Assembly (NCBI GenBank): GCA_964565935.1
Contig: CAZMGW010000023.1
Location: 1 to 17,838, forward strand
Direction of reading: 5' to 3'
From: JBAXAM01 sp964565935
GTDB lineage: Bacteria > Pseudomonadota > Gammaproteobacteria > UBA9339
DNA length: 17,838 nt
Under the pieces are notes generated by a model, which saw nothing but the letters and a program-made list of their open reading frames with translations, ran no database searches and was not told the DNA's origin. Below are positions 7,746 through 14,989 of this stretch, piece by piece. A program made the position numbers and the translations under genes. The first letter of the stretch is position 1. Each line of letters starts with the position of its first letter.

Positions 7746-8447
7746 ATGTATAAAAAAATCTGCATATTGTTATTGCTCATTCTAGTTGCAGGATGTTCCC
7801 ATCACCGTAAGCCTATTAAATTACCACCAGTAGCCGATGGTTGGAGGCAACCAGCTGCTGGAAAAAACGCGTATATCGTACAAAAAAAAGATACTTTATA
7901 TTCAATTGCTTGGGCATTTGGTATGGATTATCGCGACCTTGCTAAAAAAAATAATCTAAATCTCCCTTATTCTATCCGCCGCGGTCAACGGCTAAAACTT
8001 TTTGCTAAATCACAATCTAATGTTCGTAGTAGAACCAAAATCAAACTTACAAACAGCGTTAACGCTCCATCGATAAAGGGTTGGTCTTGGCCAGCAAAAG
8101 GCACTGTAGTTGCATGGTTTAGCAATAAATTGGGCGGTAATAAAGGAATAGATATCAAAGGCAATTATGGCGATCCAGTGTTGGCGAGCAATGCTGGGCG
8201 GGTGGTGTATAGCGGTACTGGAATACGCAGCTACGGCAAGTTGATTATTATTAAGCACAACGATGATTATTTGAGCGCCTATGCATATAATAAAAGCATG
8301 TTGGTGCATGAAGGCCAAACAGTAAGCGTCGGACAAAAAATTGCGACCATGGGAAGTGACGATTCTGGAAGCGTGCGCTTGCATTTTGAAATACGTCAGA
8401 TTGGTAAGCCAGTTAATCCACTTTTATATCTACCTAAAAAATCATGA
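7746..8447 (+). CDS. nlpD: NlpD-like lipoprotein, LysM plus degenerate M23 domain
   Basis: This is an envelope lipoprotein expected to activate an N-acetylmuramyl-L-alanine amidase (AmiC in E. coli) during septal peptidoglycan splitting. The signal peptide ends in a lipobox LVAGC with lipidated Cys17. A LysM peptidoglycan-binding domain spans about 42-87 (AYIVQKKDTLYSIAWAFGM...). An M23/LytM domain spans about 118-228. The LytM metal site is degenerate: NKGID (132-136) replaces HxxxD and YAYN (179-182) replaces YAH, although H213 in RLHFEIR remains. E. coli NlpD likewise lacks metal ligands and acts as an activator rather than an enzyme, so the same is expected here. At 233 residues it is shorter than E. 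coli NlpD, mainly by a short linker. The ribosome binding site is weak. Its stop overlaps the recO start (ATGA). The usual neighbour rpoS is missing. Confidence 0.92.
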   Translation: MYKKICILLLLILVAGCSHHRKPIKLPPVADGWRQPAAGKNAYIVQKKDTLYSIAWAFGMDYRDLAKKNNLNLPYSIRRGQRLKLFAKSQSNVRSRTKIKLTNSVNAPSIKGWSWPAKGTVVAWFSNKLGGNKGIDIKGNYGDPVLASNAGRVVYSGTGIRSYGKLIIIKHNDDYLSAYAYNKSMLVHEGQTVSVGQKIATMGSDDSGSVRLHFEIRQIGKPVNPLLYLPKKS

Positions 8448-9139
8448 CTACCACCCGTGTAATTTTGCAACCAGCATTTGTGCTACATTCTAGAGCTTAC
8501 CGCGATACCAGCCTTTTAGTTGAGCTATTAACAGCGCAACAAGGGCGCTTGACTGCCGTGGCTCGTGGGGTGCGCAGTGCGCGGTCGCGGTCGTATGGGT
8601 TGCTCGCGCCATTTTCACCATTGTTGGTCTCTTTTAGTGGCAAAACCGATTTGCAAACTTTACAGCAAGTAGAGGCAAATGGGTTAAGCTATAATCTTAG
8701 TGGTAATATGTTGTTAAGTGGTTTTTATTTGAATGAACTATTAATGCGGTTGCTGCAGCGTCATGATCCCCATCCAAACATCTACAATTCATATCAACAA
8801 ACGCTCGCCGTTTTAGCTAATTCAAAACAGCCGGAGCTTGCGTTGCGATTATTTGAAAAAAGTTTATTGATAGAGCTGGGTTATGGTTTGCAATTAGATC
8901 GCACAGTTAGTGATGAGCCAGTACTGCCAGAAGAAAAATATATTTTTGAGTTCGGGGTGGGTTTAAAAAAGTCTAGTGGATTTGATCCGTCAACTTTCTC
9001 CGGGCAAAGTTTGTTGGCATTGCATGCAGGGACGTTGGGTACTCGGGAAGAACTTCAGGACGCCAAGCGTTTGTTGCGTTCGGTATTGGCAATTTTATTA
9101 GGCGATAAGCCACTAAAAAGTAGGGAGTTGTTTGTTTGA
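8444..9139 (+). CDS. recO: DNA repair protein RecO
   Basis: RecO works with RecR (and RecF) in the RecFOR pathway, binding SSB-coated single-stranded DNA and helping load RecA at gaps. The N-terminal OB-fold segment is clear: FVLHSRAYRDTSLLVELLT, then QQGRLTAVARGVRSARSR and the LLAPFSPLLVSFSGKTDLQT stretch. At 231 residues it is a normal gammaproteobacterial RecO, without the four-cysteine zinc motif found in some other phyla. The ATG overlaps the nlpD stop (ATGA), implying coupled translation. recO is more often found near rnc-era-pdxJ in gammaproteobacteria, so its place after nlpD is unusual. Transcription probably comes from the surE promoter. Confidence 0.93.
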   Translation: MTTTRVILQPAFVLHSRAYRDTSLLVELLTAQQGRLTAVARGVRSARSRSYGLLAPFSPLLVSFSGKTDLQTLQQVEANGLSYNLSGNMLLSGFYLNELLMRLLQRHDPHPNIYNSYQQTLAVLANSKQPELALRLFEKSLLIELGYGLQLDRTVSDEPVLPEEKYIFEFGVGLKKSSGFDPSTFSGQSLLALHAGTLGTREELQDAKRLLRSVLAILLGDKPLKSRELFV

Positions 9140-9216
9140 ATGGGGTTTTTTAATACTGGTGACAAAGTGAGTTCTTTTACAAAAACACAACCAGATCGAA
9201 TATAAGGATTAATAAA

Positions 9217-9951
9217 ATGAAACAATCTTTTTTGGCAGGTGGAGAGCAGACGCTTAATAATACTGGATATATGACCGGTACTTTAGATCTGTATTCTCGG
9301 GAATTTATTGAATTTGCAGGTAAATCAACTGGTTGGGTGTTGGATATTGGTGCTTGTTACGGGGTTGCAACTTTACCAGCTTTGGCCAAAGGAGCCAAGA
9401 TTATCGCTACTGACAATGACGAGAGACACTTAGAAATTCTCCGTTCCAGAGCTGCGGCAGATGATCAAGACAGATTGAAATTGATGGTTGGGTCATTACC
9501 AAACAAACTTGATCTTAAAAAAGAAAGTGTGAGTGCTATTTTATGTTGCCGGGTTTTGCACCTCCTTAAAGAAGAAGAGATAGAAGAGTCTATTGGTCAT
9601 ATGTATGATTGGCTTGAGCGAGGGGGAAGACTTTATCTGATCAATGATACTCCCTATGTAGGGTATACTGATAAGCTGATTCAGGAGTTTGTGCCATTAT
9701 ATAAAAAAAGAAAGCAAGATGGTCTTAAATGGCCTGGATATATTCCTAATTTAAAATTTTATTTGCGACCAGAATACCATGCGTTTTCCCCGGAAGTTCT
9801 AACCCTAACTGATGTGGATGAGCTTGTTGATACTTGTGAAAGATGCGGTTTCGAAATAATAAAATCCGGATTTATTGCAAGGCCTGATTATCCTTCGTCA
9901 CTACAGAATGATGGGCGAGAAAACGCTGGGGTGGTTGCAATCAAGAGGTAG
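9217..9951 (+). CDS. Class I SAM-dependent methyltransferase, substrate unknown
   Basis: A 244-residue soluble protein with a Rossmann-type methyltransferase fold. Motif I is LDIGACYGVAT (about 42-52). The acidic residue that binds the SAM ribose lies in IIATDND (D66/D68), and the motif II-IV region is seen around VSAILCCRVLHLLKEEEI. A GGRLYLINDTPY strand follows, as in many small-molecule methyltransferases. The C-terminal ~90 residues (from GYTDKLIQEF) probably form a substrate cap. I cannot assign the substrate. The ATG follows a TAAGGA site at good spacing. The gene is 77 bp after recO and is convergent with lpxH, whose stop codon begins at the very next base, so it has no obvious functional partner here. 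Confidence 0.82.
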   Translation: MKQSFLAGGEQTLNNTGYMTGTLDLYSREFIEFAGKSTGWVLDIGACYGVATLPALAKGAKIIATDNDERHLEILRSRAAADDQDRLKLMVGSLPNKLDLKKESVSAILCCRVLHLLKEEEIEESIGHMYDWLERGGRLYLINDTPYVGYTDKLIQEFVPLYKKRKQDGLKWPGYIPNLKFYLRPEYHAFSPEVLTLTDVDELVDTCERCGFEIIKSGFIARPDYPSSLQNDGRENAGVVAIKR

Positions 9952-10674
9952 TCAAATTCTTTTGAATTCATATTGGCCGTCTGAGTGATAAATCAAAATA
10001 CTCCCATGATCAGTCCATTCACCTAACGAAATGCGTCGCATTTTTTGATCATTTACAGTGAATTCTTCGGTTTCAATAATGTGAGTGTGGCCGTGAATTA
10101 TTTGATTGCAGTCAAACTTTACCATGAGCTTTCTAATGGCGCTTATTTGAGGAAGCATCGTGTTTTTATCTTTTGATAATTTGGTTTTAGCGCTGTATTT
10201 TTGCAGATTACGAGCGAACCAAGTGCGGATTGTTAATGGGAGTTTTAAGAATATTGATATGCCGCAGGGTATGCGGGTAATGGCACGAAACATACGATGT
10301 TTTATGTCTTTGGTGCAGAGAATATCCCCGTGAGTTAATAGAGTTGGTCTTTGGTAGAGGTCAATTTTATAAGGATCAGTAATTAAAATGCAGCCGCTTT
10401 CTTTGGCAAAAGTTTGGCCCAGAATAAAGTCTCGGTTGCCGGACATTAGATAAATCGTGGTTTTGCTACTTGCCAGTTGTAATGCTTTTTTGATTTGTTC
10501 GTTAAATACCGAAGTGTCATCATCGCCGACCCAAAATTTAAAAAAGTCCCCAAGAATATAAAGTGCATCTGTCGTGGGCGAGATATCTTCGATAAATTTT
10601 AAAAATAGATTTGTGATTTCCGGTTCTGTAGGGCTCAAATGCAAATCGGAGATAAAAATAGTATAATTACTCAT
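9952..10674 (-). CDS. lpxH: UDP-2,3-diacylglucosamine pyrophosphohydrolase LpxH
   Basis: LpxH carries out the fourth step of lipid A synthesis, cleaving UDP-2,3-diacylglucosamine to lipid X and UMP at the inner face of the cytoplasmic membrane. The 240-residue sequence has the full calcineurin-like metallophosphatase set: D10 and H12 (ISDLHLS), D43 (LGDFFKFWVGDDD), N80 (SGNRDF), H115 (THGDILCT) and H194/H196 (HGHTH). GDDD and HGDxLCT distinguish LpxH from other family members. The gene starts 8 nt after the glgP stop, and its GAGGG ribosome binding site overlaps the end of glgP, so the two are very likely cotranscribed. Its 3' end touches the methyltransferase gene with no spacer; a small dyad (AATTC-TTTT-GAATT, 9955-9968) overlaps the stop region. 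Confidence 0.95.
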   Translation of the reverse strand: MSNYTIFISDLHLSPTEPEITNLFLKFIEDISPTTDALYILGDFFKFWVGDDDTSVFNEQIKKALQLASSKTTIYLMSGNRDFILGQTFAKESGCILITDPYKIDLYQRPTLLTHGDILCTKDIKHRMFRAITRIPCGISIFLKLPLTIRTWFARNLQKYSAKTKLSKDKNTMLPQISAIRKLMVKFDCNQIIHGHTHIIETEEFTVNDQKMRRISLGEWTDHGSILIYHSDGQYEFKRI

Positions 10675-10682
10675 GGTGTAAC

Positions 10683-13178
10683 TTAACCCTCAATCTGCAC
10701 CGGTTGCACTTTCCAGATATCGTCACAGTATTCTTGAATGGCGCGATCGGAGGAAAATTTGCCCATGCGAGCGGTATTGAGAATTGACATTTTGGTCCAG
10801 AGTGTTTTGTCTTTATAAGCCTTGCTTACCAAATCTTGACACTCGATATAAGACTCAAAGTCAGCGCATACCATAAATTCATCATGATAAACCAGAGAAT
10901 CGGTTAATGGTTTAAACAAATTAGCGTCATTGGCAAAATGTCCCGAATTTATTAATTCAATTGCGAGGCGTAATTCGTTGTTGGCGTTGATGTAGTCATG
11001 TGGATTGTAGCCTTTTCGTTTAAGCTCCAAGACCTGAGGGGTGGTTAAGCCAAAGAGAAAAAAGTTTTCTGCGCCAATTTCTTCACGCATTTCAACATTA
11101 GCGCCATCCAGTGTGCCAATGGTTAGTGCGCCATTCATGGCAAATTTCATGTTTCCAGTACCCGAAGCTTCTTTGCCGGCTGTAGAGATTTGTTCAGAGA
11201 GGTCGGCTGCTGGATAAACCCATTGAGCGTTTTTAACATTATAATTGGGTAAAAATACAACTTTAAGGAGGTCTTTGGTGCGAGGATCATTATTAACGAC
11301 ATTGGCTATCGCATTAGCTAGTTTTATAATTAGTTTTGCTTTGTAATATCCAGGAGCGGCTTTGCCCGCGATAATTATAGTGCGTGGTGCGATATTAATA
11401 TTTGGATTATTGCGTATGCGGTTATAAAGCGCCACTGCATGTAGAAGATTTAAATGTTGGCGTTTGTACTCATGGATACGTTTGGCTTGGATATCGAATA
11501 AAGAATCTGGGTCAACCATAATATTGGTTCTTTGTTCAATAAATGTCGCAAGGTCTTTTTTATTGTCAAGTTTGATTTGGTGCCACTTTTCTATAAATGC
11601 TGCGTCATTTGCGAACTTTTCTAGATTGCGCAATTGGTCTAGATGTTTAATCCAGTCATCGCCAATGGCTTCATTAATTGATTTTGTCAGACGTGGATTG
11701 ATTAGCATCACAAAGCGTCTTGGAGTAACCCCGTTTGTTTTGTTGTTGAATTTTTCCGGCCAGAGTTCATAGAAATCTTTTAATAATTCGTGTTTGAGCA
11801 ATTCAGAATGTAGTGCTGAAACACCATTGATGGAATTGCTGCCGACACAAGCTAGGTTAGCCATGCGTATTTGACGCTCGCCTGTTTCATCGATCAAAGA
11901 CATGCGTTTTATACGCTCTACGTCATTGAGGAAGGCAGAACAAGTGTTGTGTAAAAAACGCTGGTTAATTTCAAAAATAATTTCAAGGTGGCGTGGTAAG
12001 GTGCTGGCAAAAAGTGGCAGTGGCCATTTTTCCAACGCTTCGGGTAAAAGTGTGTGGTTGGTATAACTGAACGTTTTTTGTGTAATTGTCCATGCTTTTT
12101 CCCAATCTATTTGATGTTCGTCAATCAAAAGACGCATTAGTTCAGCGATACCAATGGCTGGGTGAGTGTCATTAAGTTGGACTGCATATTTGTTATGAAA
12201 AAATTCTAAGTTTTGTTCACGTTGTTGATAAATTCGGATCATATCTTGTAATGCACTTGAAACGAAAAAATACTGTTGTTCGAGGCGTAGCTTTTTGCCA
12301 ACCAAAGGCTCATCATTGGGGTAAAGAACTTTAGTTATATTCTCAGAAGATATTTTTTCTTGAACAGCACCATAATAATCTCCGACATTGAACGCTCTAA
12401 AGTCGAATGATTCACAAGCTTCAGCCTTCCATAAACGAATAAAATTGGCGGTACTGGCTTGGTAGCCAAGTATTGGGATATCATAGGCTACGCTTTTAAC
12501 TACGCGATCCGGAATCCAATTGACTCGATAACGACCATTGATATCAATATGGCTTGCGGTGCGTCCTCCGAACTTCACATCAAATGAGATTTCTGGGCGT
12601 GCAATTTCCCATGGATTGCCATAGCGTAGCCATTTATCGGTGCTTTCGACTTGCCAGCCATCGCGGATGTCTTGATTGAAAATGCCAAATTCATAACGAA
12701 TTCCATAACCGATTGACGGGATATTCAGGGTTGCGAGTGAGTCCATGTAGCACGCGGCAAGGCGTCCCAGACCTCCATTTCCTAAACCGGGTTCTGGTTC
12801 TTGTTCTAGCAGTTCATTTAAATTTAAGCCCAGCTCTTCCATGCTTTGCTTAACTTGACCATAAATGCCTAAATTATTTAGATTATTCCCTAATTGAGGT
12901 CCAAGCAAAAACTCAGCGGACAGATAGCACACGGTGCGCGAGGCTTTAGTGAAATATGTTTTTGCTGTTTTGGTCCAACGACTCATTAAACGGTCCCGAA
13001 CAGTATATGCAAGAGCCATATAATAGTCGTTGCGCGAGGCGATAGGGGGAAATCTGCCTTGGAGATATGCTAGGTTGTCAGCAAAATCTTGTTTAATTGA
13101 GGCTACTTGATAGCCGGTGCGAATTGCTTCAGTTGTTTCGACTGCCGATGCATTGTTTTTTTTATTTTTTGTAAACAT
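10683..13178 (-). CDS. glgP: Glycogen/alpha-glucan phosphorylase
   Basis: This is a pyridoxal-phosphate enzyme that phosphorolyses alpha-1,4-glucans to glucose 1-phosphate in the cytoplasm. At 831 residues it has the standard GT35 length. Clear family segments are EPEPGLGNGGLGRLAACYMDS near the N-terminus, the central VQLNDTHPA block and RIHEYKRQHLN. They also include KAAPGYYKAK and the PLP site EASGTGNMKFAMNGALTIGT followed by LDGANVE, with the Schiff-base lysine at about K678. A glycogen phosphorylase and a maltodextrin phosphorylase cannot be told apart from this alone. The ATG at 13178 is preceded by AGGA. lpxH follows after 8 nt. No other glycogen gene (glgA, glgB, glgC, glgX, malQ) is in the window. 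The promoter may lie inside the upstream inverted-repeat element. Confidence 0.95.
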   Translation of the reverse strand: MFTKNKKNNASAVETTEAIRTGYQVASIKQDFADNLAYLQGRFPPIASRNDYYMALAYTVRDRLMSRWTKTAKTYFTKASRTVCYLSAEFLLGPQLGNNLNNLGIYGQVKQSMEELGLNLNELLEQEPEPGLGNGGLGRLAACYMDSLATLNIPSIGYGIRYEFGIFNQDIRDGWQVESTDKWLRYGNPWEIARPEISFDVKFGGRTASHIDINGRYRVNWIPDRVVKSVAYDIPILGYQASTANFIRLWKAEACESFDFRAFNVGDYYGAVQEKISSENITKVLYPNDEPLVGKKLRLEQQYFFVSSALQDMIRIYQQREQNLEFFHNKYAVQLNDTHPAIGIAELMRLLIDEHQIDWEKAWTITQKTFSYTNHTLLPEALEKWPLPLFASTLPRHLEIIFEINQRFLHNTCSAFLNDVERIKRMSLIDETGERQIRMANLACVGSNSINGVSALHSELLKHELLKDFYELWPEKFNNKTNGVTPRRFVMLINPRLTKSINEAIGDDWIKHLDQLRNLEKFANDAAFIEKWHQIKLDNKKDLATFIEQRTNIMVDPDSLFDIQAKRIHEYKRQHLNLLHAVALYNRIRNNPNINIAPRTIIIAGKAAPGYYKAKLIIKLANAIANVVNNDPRTKDLLKVVFLPNYNVKNAQWVYPAADLSEQISTAGKEASGTGNMKFAMNGALTIGTLDGANVEMREEIGAENFFLFGLTTPQVLELKRKGYNPHDYINANNELRLAIELINSGHFANDANLFKPLTDSLVYHDEFMVCADFESYIECQDLVSKAYKDKTLWTKMSILNTARMGKFSSDRAIQEYCDDIWKVQPVQIEG

Positions 13179-13205
13179 AAAATCGTCCTAACATTTATGT
13201 GTGGA

Positions 13206-13308
13206 TTAGAGCAGTTCCCTTTATTACTGATCCATTTATATCTGCCCCTTGCCAATAAGTCATTATACTTGCTCTAAAGTGCATCGGTAATAAAGGGAAC
13301 TGCTCTAA
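13206..13308. repeat. MITE-like element with 29-bp terminal inverted repeats
   Basis: The left arm (13206-13234) begins TTAGAGCAGTTCCCTTTATT. The right arm (13280-13308) is its reverse complement over 29 bp with two mismatches, separated by 45 bp. If the outermost TA pairs are taken as target duplications, the element would be about 100 bp flanked by TA, as for IS630/Tc1-mariner derivatives; this is inference. A third partial copy of the arm tip, TGCTCTAAA, lies inside at about 13270-13278. The element has no transposase and sits between the COG3323 gene and glgP. When transcribed it would form a long hairpin and could also end transcription of the upstream desulfurase unit. No second copy is in this window. 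Confidence 0.7.
13262..13267 (-). promoter_or_regulatory. Candidate -10 box for glgP inside the repeat element
   Basis: Read on the - strand, this is a perfect TATAAT in the context GCAAGTATAATGAC. A -35 at 17 nt would be TTACCG, only 3/6. Transcription would start near 13255 and give a leader of about 77 nt containing the left arm of the inverted repeat. If real, the inserted element supplies the promoter of glgP-lpxH. Confidence 0.35.
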
Positions 13309-13357
13309 AATGAAATTATTAATTTTGAAGGCAAACATGGTTCAAAAGTATAGCCTT

Positions 13358-13684
13358 TTAATCTACATTCGGCAATTTTAAAACGCCAAATGCTGGATGT
13401 TCATATGGATGAGATTTTTTTAGGGCCTTGATTATTCTGCTGATTTTCGATAATTGGCAGATTGTTTCTACCTTATATTCACTAACCACAGTTATTTTGC
13501 CAATTTTACCAACATAAGCATTGCTTCTTGGTTCTGGTTTAAATTGGCCTATCCCTTTTGTTTCCCATGAGCAGCAGCTGTAGTTACCCATGCGACCAGC
13601 TCCAGCGGAAAAAATCGCTTTTTTGGTGGATTCCAAATGAGACTTTGGAACGTAATAGTAAAAACAGCAGAATTGTTTTTTCAT
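13358..13684 (-). CDS. COG3323 family protein (YqfO/NIF3 insert-domain-like)
   Basis: A 108-residue protein resembling the small PII/CutA-like domain that is inserted in some NIF3/YqfO proteins and also occurs alone. Family marks are the opening FYYYVPKSHLESTKKAIFSA, GAGRMGNYSCCSW (28-40), GIGQFKPEPRSNAYVG (44-59) and the C-terminal HPYEHPAFGV (92-101). Function of the stand-alone proteins is not established; metal binding has been discussed for the wider NIF3 group, and the Cys37-Cys38 and His92 positions would suit that, but this is inference. The ATG has a GGAG site at good distance. It starts 15 nt after the cysteine desulfurase stop, so the two probably form an operon. The inverted-repeat element lies downstream. 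Confidence 0.8.
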   Translation of the reverse strand: MKKQFCCFYYYVPKSHLESTKKAIFSAGAGRMGNYSCCSWETKGIGQFKPEPRSNAYVGKIGKITVVSEYKVETICQLSKISRIIKALKKSHPYEHPAFGVLKLPNVD

Positions 13685-13699
13685 GATAAGCTCCAGTTT

Positions 13700-14854
13700 T
13701 TACTGAGATTTACGTAGTTTGGTTACTACCTCTTTAATCTGTTTAGCGGCAAAATCGACCTCGTCTTTGGTGGTGAATCTACCGAGCGAAATACGGATGG
13801 TATTGAATATAAGCTCGTTAGGTACTGCAAGAGCTTTAAGTACGTGCGAGGCTTGGGTTTTATTGCAAGCGGCTGCCGTGGATAATGCCAGATCTTTTAA
13901 GGCTGCTGATAATAGTTCGCCATCGATATCGCCAAAGCTAATATTTAAATTGCCTGCGATACGATTGGTTAATGAGCCGTTAAGGTGGGTGTTGTCTAAG
14001 CAGGATATTTCTTGCCACAAATGTTCGCGGAGTGCCAATAAACGCTGATTTTCTGTGACCATCTCTTGTTGGGCAATCTGTAAGGCTTCGCCCATGCCGA
14101 CAATTTGATGGGTGGGAAGGGTGCCTGAACGCAGACCTTGTTCATGTTCGCCGCCGTGGATTTGGGGAACTAGATGTAGTTTGGGTTGCTGTCTGAGGTA
14201 TAGCGCCCCAATTCCTTTTGGACCATAAACTTTGTGAGCAGAAAAGGACAACAGGTCTATCTTGAGATTTTGCAAATCGATAGGAATTTTCCCCACCCCT
14301 TGAGTTGCATCCGTATGAAACAAAACCCCTTTGGAGCGTGTAAGTTCACCTATGACAGTAAGATCTTGAATCACGCCAATTTCATTATTGACATGCATGA
14401 TCGACACTAAAATGGTGTCGGGTCGGATGGCTTGCTCGAGGGTGTTTATATCAATTAAGCCATCATGTTTGGGTGTTAAATAGGTGACATTAAAGCCTTG
14501 ATTTTCTAGGTATTTGCACGTATCTAACACCGATTTGTGTTCGGTTTTAGAGGTGATTATGTGCTTGCCCTGGCGTTGATAAAAGTAAGCAGCACCTTTT
14601 ATGGCGAGATTGTTGGCTTCGGTTGCGCCTGAGGTCCAAACTATTCCGTTGGGGTCGCCATTAATCAAGCCAGCAACTTGCGCGCGAGCATCTTCTATTG
14701 CTGCCTTTGCTTGGTAGCCGTAAAAGTGTTGCGACGCCGCATTACCAAAAGTTGAAGCGTCAGTTAAGTAGAACTGCATTTTAGTTGCAACTCTTGGGTC
14801 AACCGGCGTGGTTGCCATGTAATCGAGATAAATTGGTTTGGGCTTTTTGTTCAT
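13700..14854 (-). CDS. Cysteine desulfurase, IscS/NifS family
   Basis: A PLP enzyme that converts L-cysteine to L-alanine and passes the sulfur as persulfide to acceptors such as Fe-S scaffolds or tRNA-thiolation factors. The 384 residues align with IscS: YLDYMATTPVDPRV at the start, H106 (TEHKSVL), N157 (MHVNNEIG), D182 and Q185 (HTDATQGVGK), PLP lysine K208 (SFSAHKVYGPKGIG) and active-site C330 (STAAACNKTQASHVL). Two features depart from E. coli IscS. The loop after the catalytic cysteine is two residues shorter, and the protein ends at VTKLRKSQ, lacking the last ~20 residues that contact IscU. No iscR, iscU, iscA, hscBA or fdx gene is adjacent. The ATG has no recognisable Shine-Dalgarno sequence. 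I leave the symbol blank because iscS versus another NifS paralog cannot be decided here. Confidence 0.9.
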   Translation of the reverse strand: MNKKPKPIYLDYMATTPVDPRVATKMQFYLTDASTFGNAASQHFYGYQAKAAIEDARAQVAGLINGDPNGIVWTSGATEANNLAIKGAAYFYQRQGKHIITSKTEHKSVLDTCKYLENQGFNVTYLTPKHDGLIDINTLEQAIRPDTILVSIMHVNNEIGVIQDLTVIGELTRSKGVLFHTDATQGVGKIPIDLQNLKIDLLSFSAHKVYGPKGIGALYLRQQPKLHLVPQIHGGEHEQGLRSGTLPTHQIVGMGEALQIAQQEMVTENQRLLALREHLWQEISCLDNTHLNGSLTNRIAGNLNISFGDIDGELLSAALKDLALSTAAACNKTQASHVLKALAVPNELIFNTIRISLGRFTTKDEVDFAAKQIKEVVTKLRKSQ

Positions 14855-14903
14855 TTTTTGGATTTTAATGTTTAAGGTTTTGTTTCTCTGTTAATTATGA
14901 AAA

Positions 14904-14909
14904 ATTATA
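14904..14909 (-). promoter_or_regulatory. Possible -10 box for the desulfurase operon
   Basis: On the - strand this reads TATAAT, about 50 bp upstream of the desulfurase ATG, implying a leader of about 43 nt. No good -35 is found at 16-18 nt; TTGCTT (14931-14936) is 21 nt away. Because the sequence ATTATATAAT is symmetric, the same bases also form a + strand -10 (14908-14913). Confidence 0.3.
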
Positions 14910-14941
14910 TAATGTATCCATAGTAGAAGAAAGCAAATATC

Positions 14942-14989
14942 GGTAGCCGCATATGGCTTTTTCTACCATTATGGTAGGAATGGTAGGAA
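14942..14989. repeat. Cluster of overlapping small dyads and a tandem 9-mer
   Basis: Within 48 bp there are three overlapping structures. AGCC and GGCT flank a 6-nt spacer and are followed by five T (14945-14963), a weak terminator-like shape on the + strand. CTACCA and TGGTAG are separated by 3 nt (14963-14977). A perfect tandem repeat, TGGTAGGAA twice, occupies 14972-14989. GGTAG at 14942 could also pair with CTACC at 14963, so the hairpins are mutually exclusive. Confidence 0.4.

Noticed and set aside
8010..8384. 124-codon open frame on the - strand.
   Set aside because: Antisense shadow of nlpD with no family resemblance; nlpD is clearly the real gene.
7746..8447. Loss of M23 metal ligands read as a decayed peptidase.
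   Set aside because: E. coli NlpD has the same NKGID replacement and is a functional amidase activator, so the degeneracy is normal for the family.
9176..9206. TTTACA and TATAAG as a promoter for the methyltransferase.
   Set aside because: The spacing is 19 nt and the start site would fall almost on the ATG, leaving the TAAGGA ribosome binding site outside the transcript.
11464..11772. 102-codon open frame on the + strand.
   Set aside because: Antisense to the conserved core of glgP, with no sign of a real protein.
13195..13338. 47-codon frame on the - strand (MFAFKINNF...) running through the inverted-repeat element to just before glgP.
   Set aside because: No ribosome binding site, mostly made of the repeat arms read in both directions, and no resemblance to a known protein.
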